The notes beneath the pieces were generated by a model that saw nothing but the letters and a program-made list of their open reading frames with translations, ran no database searches and was not told the DNA's origin. A program made the translations under genes and the position numbers. Below, one piece after another: positions 1 through 6,174 of a DNA stretch of 8,923 nt (position 1 is the first letter of the stretch; every line of letters begins with the position of its first letter). Source of the stretch: Sva-07 sp964592115 (GTDB lineage Bacteria; Actinomycetota; Acidimicrobiia; Acidimicrobiales; Ilumatobacteraceae). Location: positions 1 to 8,923 of the forward strand of contig CAZQCP010000127.1 in NCBI GenBank assembly GCA_964592115.1. Direction: 5' to 3'.

Positions 1-492
1 GCGGCGGGGACCGTGGTCGGAGCGGTCCCCGCCGCCGTCGCACTCGCCGTCGGAGCGCTGCTGCCGGCGACGGTGGTCGACGTCCGCGAGCGTCGGCTGC
101 CCGACGAGTGGACCGCGGGTGCGGCGCTCGTGCTCGTCGGTGCGTCGAGCGTCGGCGCGGCGGTCGCCGGTACGGACATCCCGATCGGCTCGATCGGCGC
201 CGGGGTCGTCGTGTTCGCCGGCCCACTGCTCGCCGTGCACCTCGTGTCGCCGCGGGCGATGGGCTTCGGCGATGTGAAGGTCGCCGCGGTCCTCGGCGCC
301 GCCGCCGGCGTGGTCGACTGGCGGCTTGCACTGGTTGCGCTGACGCTCGCCGCGGGCGCCGCCGGTGCAGTGGGCGTGGCGAGCCGGGCACGCACCGTGC
401 CGTTCGGGCCGTTCCTGGTGTTCGCGTCGGCGGTGGTGTTGCTCACCGACCACGTGTGGTTGGCCGGGCTCGTCGAGGGAGGACACGGATGA
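1..492 (+). CDS. tadV: Prepilin peptidase, A24 family (TadV/CpaA-like), possibly 5'-partial
   Basis: Membrane aspartyl protease that would cut the leader peptides from the Flp and TadE-like prepilins encoded downstream. The frame is open to the left edge. The first start codon in view is GTG at 13, giving 159 residues, but the true start may lie outside the window. Counting from that GTG, the two signature sites are present: VVDVRERRLPDEWT with catalytic Asp23, and GFGDVK (84-89) with the second catalytic Asp87. Near the C terminus, VPFGPFLVFASA (129-140) is typical of the family. Several hydrophobic stretches (about 3-20, 36-52, 63-78, 91-123 and 134-152) fit a small polytopic protein without the methyltransferase domain of classical PilD. 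The stop TGA overlaps the next ATG in an ATGA junction. Family assignment is firm; the name tadV rests on context. Confidence 0.9.
   Translation, partial: AAGTVVGAVPAAVALAVGALLPATVVDVRERRLPDEWTAGAALVLVGASSVGAAVAGTDIPIGSIGAGVVVFAGPLLAVHLVSPRAMGFGDVKVAAVLGAAAGVVDWRLALVALTLAAGAAGAVGVASRARTVPFGPFLVFASAVVLLTDHVWLAGLVEGGHG
476..482 (+). promoter_or_regulatory. Ribosome binding site for the CpaB-like gene
   Basis: AGGGAGG lies six bases before ATG 489 and decides that start against the long upstream open frame that begins at 108. Confidence 0.7.
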
Positions 493-1205
493 GCGTCACG
501 GCGCTCCCCGGCCAGCGTGGGAGCTCGACGTCGGCCGCGTCCGCGGGCGCGGCGCCGTCGAGTCGGCGCGGGTTCCAACCGGCGGCGCGGCGCCGCAATC
601 GGATCGCCGCGGGCGTGTTGCTCGCTGCCGTCGCGATCGGCGGCAACGCGCTCGTGTACTCCAGCTTGAACTCGAGCACGGCCGTGGTGCAGGTGGTCGC
701 CGACGTGCCGGCGGGGAGTCGGATCACCGCCGACATGTTGCGCACCGTCGACGTCGATGCCGACTCGACGGTCAACGTGATCGCCGGTGACGACCTCGAT
801 TCGCTCGTCGGGCGCTACGCCAAGGTGCGGCTGATCTCGGGTTCGCTCGTGGTCGCCGAGGCGCTGCAGTCCGAGCCGCTCGTGGCGGCCGACAGCGCGG
901 TGATCGCCATCCAGGTGACCGAAGGCGGCCTGCCGAGCGGGTTGCGCGAACGCGTCCCGGTGCTTCTCGTGATGCCCGCCGCATCGGGTGAGTCCGCGCC
1001 GACGTCGATCGAGGGCCGCGTGGTCGGGCTGCCGCAGCAGACGACATCGGCGCTCGGCCGCCAGTCGCTGTCGGTCGAGGTCGCCCGCGTCGATGCGGCC
1101 ACGGTCGCTGCCGCCGACGATGTGCGCGTCGTGCTGATCGAGCCCACTCCCGACCCAGCCGACCAGCCGACCGGGGAGTCGACCGGGGAGGCCGGAGGCG
1201 GATGA
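489..1205 (+). CDS. cpaB: SAF-domain pilus assembly protein (CpaB/RcpC-like)
   Basis: A 238-residue protein. A basic, Ser/Ala-rich cytoplasmic N terminus (1-38) is followed by one membrane helix (about 39-58) and an extracytoplasmic part that opens with a SAF fold (about 66-127: VVADVPAGSRITADMLRTVD, then LVGRYAKVRLISGSLV). This is the arrangement of CpaB/RcpC proteins of Tad loci. In diderms they work with the secretin; here no secretin is seen, so the partner is unknown, and peptidoglycan or the assembly platform are guesses. The tail (about 219-238) is Pro/Asp/Gly-rich and looks disordered. The start is chosen at ATG 489 because it forms an ATGA overlap with the peptidase stop and has AGGGAGG at 476-482, six bases upstream. 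A longer open frame from 108 is only a shadow of the peptidase gene. Confidence 0.85.
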   Translation: MSVTALPGQRGSSTSAASAGAAPSSRRGFQPAARRRNRIAAGVLLAAVAIGGNALVYSSLNSSTAVVQVVADVPAGSRITADMLRTVDVDADSTVNVIAGDDLDSLVGRYAKVRLISGSLVVAEALQSEPLVAADSAVIAIQVTEGGLPSGLRERVPVLLVMPAASGESAPTSIEGRVVGLPQQTTSALGRQSLSVEVARVDAATVAAADDVRVVLIEPTPDPADQPTGESTGEAGGG

Positions 1206-2050
1206 CGATCGTGGCGGTGACCGGCGACTGCTCGACGACCACGTCGCTCGCGCTCGCCGCCGCCTGGCCACGCCCCGGGTCGCTGCCCGATCTCGGTCGC
1301 GATCGTCCCGCTGCCCGGGGAGAATCCGACCGAGATCGTGGGGCTGGCCTCGATGGCGTGCTCGTCGTCGAGGCTGACCCGGCAGGCGGGTGCCTGGCGG
1401 GATGGTTGGATTGTCCCGCCACGCCGTCGCTCACCACGATCGTGTCGAACGTCGGCGACGACCGCCGGGCGGCGATGGCGACGATCGCGGCGATGGTGCA
1501 CCGCAGCGACGCGGGCATCGACTTCGTCTCCTGCCCGGCGCGGTCGCTCGCCGCCCACCGCGCCGTCGACGAAGCGGCGGCGATCGTGCTGCCGACGCTC
1601 GCCGGCGCCGACGTGGTCGCCATCGCCGACGTCGGTCGGCATCGGATCGGTGCACCGGCGGCGGCCGTCGCGATGGCGGCAACAGTGGTGCTCGTGCACC
1701 GTCAACGCAGCGCGTCGGCCGGCGCTGCGGCGGTCGGGTTGGAGCGTCTCGTCGAGGCGGTCGAGCAGCTCGCCTCGACGCCGGGCACGCTCGTGCTCGC
1801 CCTCATCGGTGACGCGCCGTTCGATCCCGCCGAGATCGCCGGATTCGTCGACGATTCGGTGCCTGGCGCGGTCGAGCGCACGGTCACGATCGCCGACGAT
1901 GCACTGAGTGCTGCGGTGCTCGCCGGGCGCCGCGGTGTCTCCGAACGTCGACTGGCCCGGTTGCCGTTGATGCGCAGCGCGGCGGTCGCCACCGGAACGA
2001 TCTACGACGTCACGATCGACGGCGCGGGACTCGTCGGAGCGATCCCGTGA
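1202..2050 (+). CDS. tadZ: TadZ/CpaE-like MinD/ParA-type protein with degenerate P-loop
   Basis: A 282-residue protein in the position where Tad loci carry tadZ/cpaE, directly before tadA. TadZ proteins help place the pilus machine. The N terminus, MTIVAVTGDCSTTTSLALAA, has the strand-loop-helix layout of a MinD/ParA nucleotide-binding site, but the loop (GDCSTTTS, 8-15) lacks the lysine of KGGxGKT. LVVEADPAGG (54-63) matches the second strand with its acidic residue, and VVAIADVGR (138-146) sits where Walker B is expected. It may bind nucleotide weakly or not at all. Residues 29-46 (PDLGRDRPAARGESDRDR) are encoded by a 51-bp palindromic element placed between the first helix and the second strand, a surface-loop position. 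ATG 1202 overlaps the previous stop (ATGA), with GGAGG at 1194-1198. The identification relies on fold pattern plus context. Confidence 0.72.
   Translation: MTIVAVTGDCSTTTSLALAAAWPRPGSLPDLGRDRPAARGESDRDRGAGLDGVLVVEADPAGGCLAGWLDCPATPSLTTIVSNVGDDRRAAMATIAAMVHRSDAGIDFVSCPARSLAAHRAVDEAAAIVLPTLAGADVVAIADVGRHRIGAPAAAVAMAATVVLVHRQRSASAGAAAVGLERLVEAVEQLASTPGTLVLALIGDAPFDPAEIAGFVDDSVPGAVERTVTIADDALSAAVLAGRRGVSERRLARLPLMRSAAVATGTIYDVTIDGAGLVGAIP
1288..1338 (+). repeat. 51-bp palindromic element, copy 1 (inside tadZ)
   Basis: A perfect 12-bp inverted repeat, CGATCTCGGTCG (1288-1299) and CGACCGAGATCG (1327-1338), encloses a 27-base centre with a short inner stem (TCCC 1306-1309 with GGGA 1318-1321). By hand alignment without gaps it matches copy 2 at 39 of 51 positions, with differences concentrated between the outer stems. 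It begins on the third base of a CCC codon and is read as PDLGRDRPAARGESDRDR within the TadZ-like protein. Confidence 0.85.
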
Positions 2051-3540
2051 GCGAGCCGTTGCGCGGTGAGCGCCCCCTCCGGGTCGTACCGCCAGGCGCC
2101 GGCGTCGAAGCCGCCGCGAGCTCCGCGCCGACGCCGCGCCCCGCTGGGGTCGACGGAGGACTGCCGGACGCGCTCGTCGGTGCCGTCGCCACGCTCACCG
2201 AGCGCGTGGCCGCTCGCCTGATCGACGCCATCGAGCACGACGACGGCGCGCGGGCCGAACGCCGGATCGAGGGTGTTCCGCTGGCGGCCGACGAGCGCCG
2301 GCAACAGCTGCTCGTCGGAGCGTGGATCGGCGAGGAGCTGGCGACGCTCAACGAGGAGCGGCTGCAACGCGGCGAGCGGCGGCTCGGCGGTCACGACGAC
2401 CAGGTGGTGCGCGCCCGGGTCGTCGCCGAGCTCACGGGTTCCGGCCCGCTCGAGCCGTACCTCAACGATCCGGCGGTCGAAGAGATCGACGTCAACGGCC
2501 CCGACTCCACGTGGGTGACCTACACCGACGGTCGCAAGATCGACGTTGGCGGACTGTGGGGGTCGGCCAAGGAGTTGACCGCGTTCCAAAAGCGGCTCGC
2601 GCTGCGCATGACCGGCACCGGTGAGGGGCGCCTCGACACGTCGTCGCCGATGCTGACGCTGCAGACGCGCGACGGGGCCCGTGTCGTGATGGTGCTCGGC
2701 GGCGCGACGGAGCACGGCGTGTCGACGCACCCGCGGCTGGCGATCCGCCGTTTCGTCGTGCGTCAGGTGGGGCTCGCGGGTCTCGCCGACCTCGGTCTGT
2801 TTCCCGTCGCCCTGGTCGAGCGGCTGCGGGCGCTGGTGCGGTGCGGTTTCACGATCCTCGTGTCCGGCCCGCCGGGCGCCGGCAAGACGACGTTGCTGAC
2901 GGAATTGTTGGGCGAGGTGTCGCCGCTCGAACGCATCATCACGGTCGAGAAGAACTTGCTCGAACTGCGCCTCGAGGACGACTGGAGGCACCCCGATGCG
3001 CCGGCCCTGTTCACGCGCCAGGCGAACGCCGAGGGGGAAGGCGAGATCACCACGCGCCAGCTCGTGGAGCTGACGCGGCGCCTCAACCCGGACCGCGTCG
3101 TCGTCGGTGAGCTCGTCGAGGACGAAGCGTTGGACATGCTCGACGTGGCATCGATGTGCAAGCGCGGATCGCTGGCGACCATCCACGCCCACACCGCCGA
3201 CATCGTCCTGCAGCGCCTCGCCTACTACGTCTCGAAGTCGAACACGAGCCTGCCGGAGTTCGCCGTCTACTCGTTGATCTCGCAAACGGTCGATTTTGTC
3301 GTCCACATCGATCTCGTCCGCAACGCCGTCGAGGATCGGGCGCCGCAGCGCCGAGTGACGTCGATCATCGAGGTCGGTGGGCTCGGCGAGGCGGGCGGCG
3401 TGTCGAGCACCGAGGTCTGGGCGCTCGGATCGGACGACGAGCTGACGCAGGTGGCGCCGCTCTCCCAGCGGCACCTCGCCCGGCTGCGGCTCGCCGGCTA
3501 CCCGCCCGAACTGTTCGCCGTGTCGGGAGGTCTCCGGTGA
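2047..3540 (+). CDS. tadA: Tad secretion ATPase TadA (CpaF family)
   Basis: A 497-residue cytoplasmic hexameric ATPase that would power pilus assembly through the TadB/TadC platform. Residues 1-80 are a variable leader. The N-terminal domain of the family follows (about 81-240, with GSGPLEPYLNDPAVEEIDVN at 131-150). The RecA-like core carries Walker A GPPGAGKT (274-281), an Asp-box-like region ITVEKNLLELRL (298-309), Walker B-like NPDRVVVGELVEDEALDML (347-365) and a His box LATIHAHT (376-383). The Asp box has EK where many relatives have ED, and GELVEDE replaces the common GEVRGGE. From memory, some actinobacterial TadA relatives (for example with GEVLGDE) vary at the same place. GTG 2047 overlaps the tadZ stop (GTGA) and has GGAG at 2036-2039. 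A long antisense open frame here is a GC-driven shadow. Confidence 0.95.
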   Translation: MSEPLRGERPLRVVPPGAGVEAAASSAPTPRPAGVDGGLPDALVGAVATLTERVAARLIDAIEHDDGARAERRIEGVPLAADERRQQLLVGAWIGEELATLNEERLQRGERRLGGHDDQVVRARVVAELTGSGPLEPYLNDPAVEEIDVNGPDSTWVTYTDGRKIDVGGLWGSAKELTAFQKRLALRMTGTGEGRLDTSSPMLTLQTRDGARVVMVLGGATEHGVSTHPRLAIRRFVVRQVGLAGLADLGLFPVALVERLRALVRCGFTILVSGPPGAGKTTLLTELLGEVSPLERIITVEKNLLELRLEDDWRHPDAPALFTRQANAEGEGEITTRQLVELTRRLNPDRVVVGELVEDEALDMLDVASMCKRGSLATIHAHTADIVLQRLAYYVSKSNTSLPEFAVYSLISQTVDFVVHIDLVRNAVEDRAPQRRVTSIIEVGGLGEAGGVSSTEVWALGSDDELTQVAPLSQRHLARLRLAGYPPELFAVSGGLR

Positions 3541-4400
3541 ACGCGCCCGTGGCGGTGCTCGTGTTGTCGACGATCGCCGGGGTCGTGGGGTTGATGCTGA
3601 TCGTCGTGCCGGGCCCCGAAGTGGACGACACTGCGCCGCCGGTCGCCCGTCGCCCGCTCGAACACGGAGCAGTGGCCAGGGCGCTCGCCGCCATCGCGAT
3701 CGCGCTCGTCGTACTGGCAGCGTCGGGATGGCTCGTGCCGTCGGTCGTCGTCGGCGCCGCGGCGTGGTTCGCGATCGCCGCATGGCAGCGTCGTGATCGC
3801 CGGGCGGAGTCGGCGGTGGAACGGACGGACGCGATCGCGTCGTGGATCGAGAACCTCCGTGACGTGCTGGTGGCCGGTGACCAACCGGTCGGTGCGATCA
3901 ACGCGACCGTCGCCACGTGTCCGGCGGCGATCCGTCCTGCGGTGCGGCGTCTCGCGGCAGGTCTCGGTCGGCAGGATCCTGCGGTCGCCTTCCGCCGGTT
4001 CGCCGACGATCTCGACGACCCGCTCGGCGACCTCGTCGCGGCGGGTCTGCTCATCGCCGTGCAACGTGGCGCTCGAACCGCGGGCGTCTTGAGCGCGCTC
4101 GCCGACCAGGCCCGGCGCCAGGCCGACCGGCGGCGCCTCGTGGAAGCCGAGCGGGCGCCGGTGCAGCGCGAGGTCATGTTGCTCACGTTGTTCATGGGCT
4201 CGCTCGTGGTCGGGCTGCTCGTGTTCGGGCGCGCCGATTACCTCGCCGCCTACGACACCGCCGGTGGCCAGCTGTTCTTGGCGGTGGTCCTCGGGATGTA
4301 CGCGCTGCTGTTGTTGCGCGTCCAGCGCCTCGCCCGCTATCCCCTCCCCTCGCGCTTCTTGACGGGCGACGGAGCGACCGATCCGGTGGGGGCGTCGTGA
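3537..4400 (+). CDS. tadB: TadB, type II secretion F-domain platform protein
   Basis: A 287-residue inner-membrane platform protein that couples TadA to pilin extraction. An N-terminal helix (about 3-24) is followed by hydrophobic segments at about 46-63 and 66-82. The cytoplasmic T2SSF-type helical domain spans about 97-208, starting DAIASWIENLRDVLVAGDQP and including LLIAVQRGARTAGVLSALADQARR (171-194, a typical F-domain run). Two C-terminal helices lie at about 213-231 and 245-261. GTG 3537 is chosen because it gives a GTGA overlap with the tadA stop and has GGGAGG at 3525-3530, six bases upstream. The next gene is a second F-domain protein, the usual TadB-TadC pair. The TadB label rests mainly on position after tadA. 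Confidence 0.88.
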   Translation: MNAPVAVLVLSTIAGVVGLMLIVVPGPEVDDTAPPVARRPLEHGAVARALAAIAIALVVLAASGWLVPSVVVGAAAWFAIAAWQRRDRRAESAVERTDAIASWIENLRDVLVAGDQPVGAINATVATCPAAIRPAVRRLAAGLGRQDPAVAFRRFADDLDDPLGDLVAAGLLIAVQRGARTAGVLSALADQARRQADRRRLVEAERAPVQREVMLLTLFMGSLVVGLLVFGRADYLAAYDTAGGQLFLAVVLGMYALLLLRVQRLARYPLPSRFLTGDGATDPVGAS

Positions 4401-5317
4401 TCCGGGCCAGTGGAGCCCTCGTGCTGTCGAGCATGCTGTTCACGCTCGGCTGCTGGCTGATCTGGAGCGGTTGGCGCCAGCCGCGGCCATCGGTGGCGCA
4501 TGCGATCGGCCACCTCCGGCGAGTGCCCGCACCGGCGTCGACGGCGACCGGTACGGCGGACAGGAACGGCCGCGGTGACTACGCCGTGGCGGCGCGGATC
4601 GGGGCTGTCGTCGAGCGTGATGCGAGCGGACGCATCGCCGGGTGGACGCGCCACTGGGCGCAACCGCTGCGACTCATCGGACGCTCCGTCGACGAGCACG
4701 TTGGGTGGCTCGTGCTGGCGGCGGCCGCCGGGTTCGTGATGCCATCGCTGTTGCTCGGCATCCTGCAGATCCTCGGCGTCGTCTCGATCGCGCTGTGGGT
4801 GCCGGCAGCGATCTCCGTCGCCGGCGCGGTGCTGGTGCCGCTCGCGGTGCACAGCGACGCCATCGCCCGCAGCGCCGAGGTGGCGATCGACCTGCGCCAT
4901 CAGCTCGGCGCCTACCTCGACATGGTGACGATGCTCCTCGCCGGCAACAGCGGCTACGAGGGTGCGCTCGATCAGGCTGCCCGCGCCGGCGACGGGATGC
5001 TGTTCCGGGCGCTGCGGCGACGGATGCGCGAGATGGCCACGCGGGGTCGGAGTCTGGTCGACGCGCTGGAGCTGGTGGCCGCCGACTACGGCGTCGTGGA
5101 GCTCGAGCAGGTCGCTGCCACGGCTCGGTTGTCGGCGACCGAGGGTGCACCGGTGGCGCGAACGCTGAGCGCCAAGTGCGCCACGTTGCGCTCGACGCTC
5201 GCCGCCGAGCAGGAGGCCGCCGCCCGCGTGCGCATCGACAAGGTCACTCCCCCACTCGTCGGCATGGCGCTGTTGTTCATGGCGCTGATCATCTACCCCG
5301 CTCTCGATCTCACCTGA
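4397..5317 (+). CDS. tadC: TadC, type II secretion F-domain platform protein
   Basis: A 306-residue membrane protein, the second half of the TadB/TadC platform. It has an N-terminal helix (about 5-24), a soluble linker (25-100), two helices (about 103-128 and 129-151), a cytoplasmic F domain (about 160-280) and a last helix (about 285-303). The F domain contains LGAYLDMVTMLLAGNSGYEG (170-189), where the MLLAGN-type turn after the first helix is characteristic, and the repeat-like GRSLVDALELVAADYGVVEL (217-236). It starts at GTG 4397, overlapping the tadB stop (GTGA), after a G-rich stretch (GGTGGGGG, 4385-4392) as the likely Shine-Dalgarno. Its stop is 22 bases before the pilin gene, the first junction in the operon that does not overlap. 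Confidence 0.88.
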   Translation: MIRASGALVLSSMLFTLGCWLIWSGWRQPRPSVAHAIGHLRRVPAPASTATGTADRNGRGDYAVAARIGAVVERDASGRIAGWTRHWAQPLRLIGRSVDEHVGWLVLAAAAGFVMPSLLLGILQILGVVSIALWVPAAISVAGAVLVPLAVHSDAIARSAEVAIDLRHQLGAYLDMVTMLLAGNSGYEGALDQAARAGDGMLFRALRRRMREMATRGRSLVDALELVAADYGVVELEQVAATARLSATEGAPVARTLSAKCATLRSTLAAEQEAAARVRIDKVTPPLVGMALLFMALIIYPALDLT

Positions 5318-5325
5318 TCTCGTTC

Positions 5326-5333
5326 AAGGAGGT
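5326..5333 (+). promoter_or_regulatory. Near-perfect Shine-Dalgarno for the Flp pilin
   Basis: AAGGAGGT, full complement to the 16S anti-Shine-Dalgarno core, lies six bases before ATG 5340. It is the strongest ribosome site in the operon. It lies in the short 22-base gap after tadC, consistent with independent high translation of the major pilin. Confidence 0.85.
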
Positions 5334-5339
5334 ACACGA

Positions 5340-5573
5340 ATGCAGGATCCGATACTGGTCTGGCGCAGCGTCACTGCGGCGATGTTGGCGTTCGTTCACG
5401 GGGCCGTCGGCGAGTCGCCAGGAGGCGAACCGCGCGACCGCGGCGCCGTGTCGATCGAGCAGGTGCTGTGGTACGCCGCGGCGGCGATCAGCGTGGCTGT
5501 CGTGGCGACGATCATCTGGACCCAGGTGCGCGACACGGCGAGCACACCGGTTCAGCCACCATCCGCTCCCTGA
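5340..5573 (+). CDS. flp: Flp-type major prepilin
   Basis: A 77-residue protein with a class III prepilin signature, DRGAVSIEQVLWYAAAAISV. The likely cleavage is after Gly35, leaving Ala at +1 and Glu40 at +5, followed by a single hydrophobic helix (about 42-60) and a short polar tail ending VQPPSAP. The predicted mature pilin is 42 residues, typical of Flp pilins. The leader (35 residues) is long and partly hydrophobic. It would be processed by the A24 peptidase at the left of the window and assembled by TadA/B/C. It is the only protein in this operon that keeps the +5 glutamate. Its own strong Shine-Dalgarno and lack of overlap with neighbours suggest higher expression than the machinery genes. 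The role as major pilin is inferred from size, motif and position. Confidence 0.88.
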   Translation: MQDPILVWRSVTAAMLAFVHGAVGESPGGEPRDRGAVSIEQVLWYAAAAISVAVVATIIWTQVRDTASTPVQPPSAP

Positions 5574-5580
5574 TCGACCC

Positions 5581-6174
5581 GTGCCCGCGCACCACCCCGC
5601 GCCCAGCACCCTGCCCAGGCGCGTCCACCCCGATCTCGGTCGAAATGTTCCCGCAACCCGGGACGATCGCTACCGAGATCGACGGGGAGCCCGGCGCGCA
5701 CCCCAGCCGACGCGCGTCCACCCCGATCTCGGTCGAAATGCTCCCGCCACCCGGGACGATCGCTACCGAGATCGGGATCGTCGGGACGGCGGGCGGGGGC
5801 GGGGGCGGGGGCGGGGGGATGATGGCGCGGCGACGTCGTTGTCGGTGGCGCTGCTGACGCCGGTGTTCATGGTGCTCGCGTTCGCCGCGGTGCAAGCGGC
5901 GTTGTGGAGCCACGCCAAGACCGAGGCGCGCGTGATCGCCCGCGACACGGCGGCGCTCGTCGCCCGCTCCGGCGTCGCGCCCGCGGACGCGCAGGCGTCG
6001 GCCACCGCAGTGCTCGCCGCCGACACCGACCTCCACGACGCGACGGTCGTCATCTCGACTGCCGACGGTGTGGTCACGGTGACGATCAGCGGGGATGCGC
6101 CCGGAATCGTGCGTGGCACGTCGTCGTCGCTGTCGGTCACGTCGGCCGTGCCGGTCGAGGAGCTGACGCCGTGA
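5581..6174 (+). CDS. tadE: TadE-like pseudopilin with repeat-expanded leader
   Basis: From GTG 5581 this gives 197 residues. The recognisable TadE part is GDDGAATSLSVALLTPVFMV (79-98), a membrane helix (about 87-108), an alpha-helical stretch HAKTEARVIARDTAALVAR and a beta-rich extracytoplasmic end (VVISTADGVVTVTISG). The conserved DDGA motif, also present in the third pseudopilin, shows the frame is real upstream of the helix. The only standard start codon between it and the flp stop is GTG 5581, seven bases after that stop and without a visible Shine-Dalgarno. The resulting leader (1-82) contains two 31-residue repeats, each with an 18-residue palindrome-encoded peptide (17-34 and 48-65), plus GRGRGRGRG (71-79). 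If cut after Gly82, all of it is removed. The +5 position is Leu rather than Glu. Alternative starts TTG 5839 or GTG 5845 lack a well-placed ribosome site. Confidence 0.72.
   Translation: MPAHHPAPSTLPRRVHPDLGRNVPATRDDRYRDRRGARRAPQPTRVHPDLGRNAPATRDDRYRDRDRRDGGRGRGRGRGDDGAATSLSVALLTPVFMVLAFAAVQAALWSHAKTEARVIARDTAALVARSGVAPADAQASATAVLAADTDLHDATVVISTADGVVTVTISGDAPGIVRGTSSSLSVTSAVPVEELTP
5631..5681 (+). repeat. 51-bp palindromic element, copy 2 (TadE leader)
   Basis: Outer 10-bp perfect stem CGATCTCGGT (5631-5640) with ACCGAGATCG (5672-5681). Inner 5-bp stem TCCCG (5649-5653) with CGGGA (5659-5663) and a five-base loop; the arms between are a mostly unpaired 8 by 8 internal loop. Read in the TadE frame it gives PDLGRNVPATRDDRYRDR, starting on the third base of a CCC codon as in copy 1. 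Confidence 0.88.
5724..5774 (+). repeat. 51-bp palindromic element, copy 3 (TadE leader)
   Basis: Identical to copy 2 at 49 of 51 positions, with both changes in the centre and outside the stems. The same 10-bp outer and 5-bp inner stems are kept. It is read in frame as PDLGRNAPATRDDRYRDR. Confidence 0.88.
5791..5818 (+). repeat. GGGGGC hexanucleotide repeat / G-quadruplex candidate
   Basis: GGGC, then three GGGGGC units (5795-5812) and a final run of six G (5813-5818). Four G-runs of five or more separated by single C bases form a very strong predicted G-quadruplex on the coding strand and in the mRNA. In the TadE frame it encodes alternating Gly-Arg. Unit gain or loss (6 bp) keeps the frame, whereas single-G slippage would break it. 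Confidence 0.85.

Larger units (their letters stand above)
5619..5774 (+). repeat. Tandem 63-bp direct repeat, period 93 bp
   Basis: 5619-5681 and 5712-5774 match at 61 of 63 positions (GCGCGTCCACCC followed by the 51-bp palindrome). The spacer between them (5682-5711) is unrelated GC-rich sequence. The 93-bp period equals 31 codons, so the TadE frame is kept through both copies. Confidence 0.9.

Noticed and set aside
2002..3783. 593-codon open frame on the minus strand
   Set aside because: It lies antisense to tadA, whose ATPase motifs are unmistakable. Its translation is Arg/His/Gly-rich without domains, typical of shadow frames in GC-rich DNA.
5619..5774. CRISPR array
   Set aside because: Only two repeat units, each strongly palindromic over its whole length, with a short GC-rich spacer, in-frame coding and no cas genes nearby.
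5819..5857. ATGATG start after the G-tract as the TadE start (MMARRRR...)
   Set aside because: It is in a different frame and stops after 12 codons. The conserved DDGA-helix sequence is in the frame that reads through the repeats. A sequencing slip in the G-run cannot be excluded.
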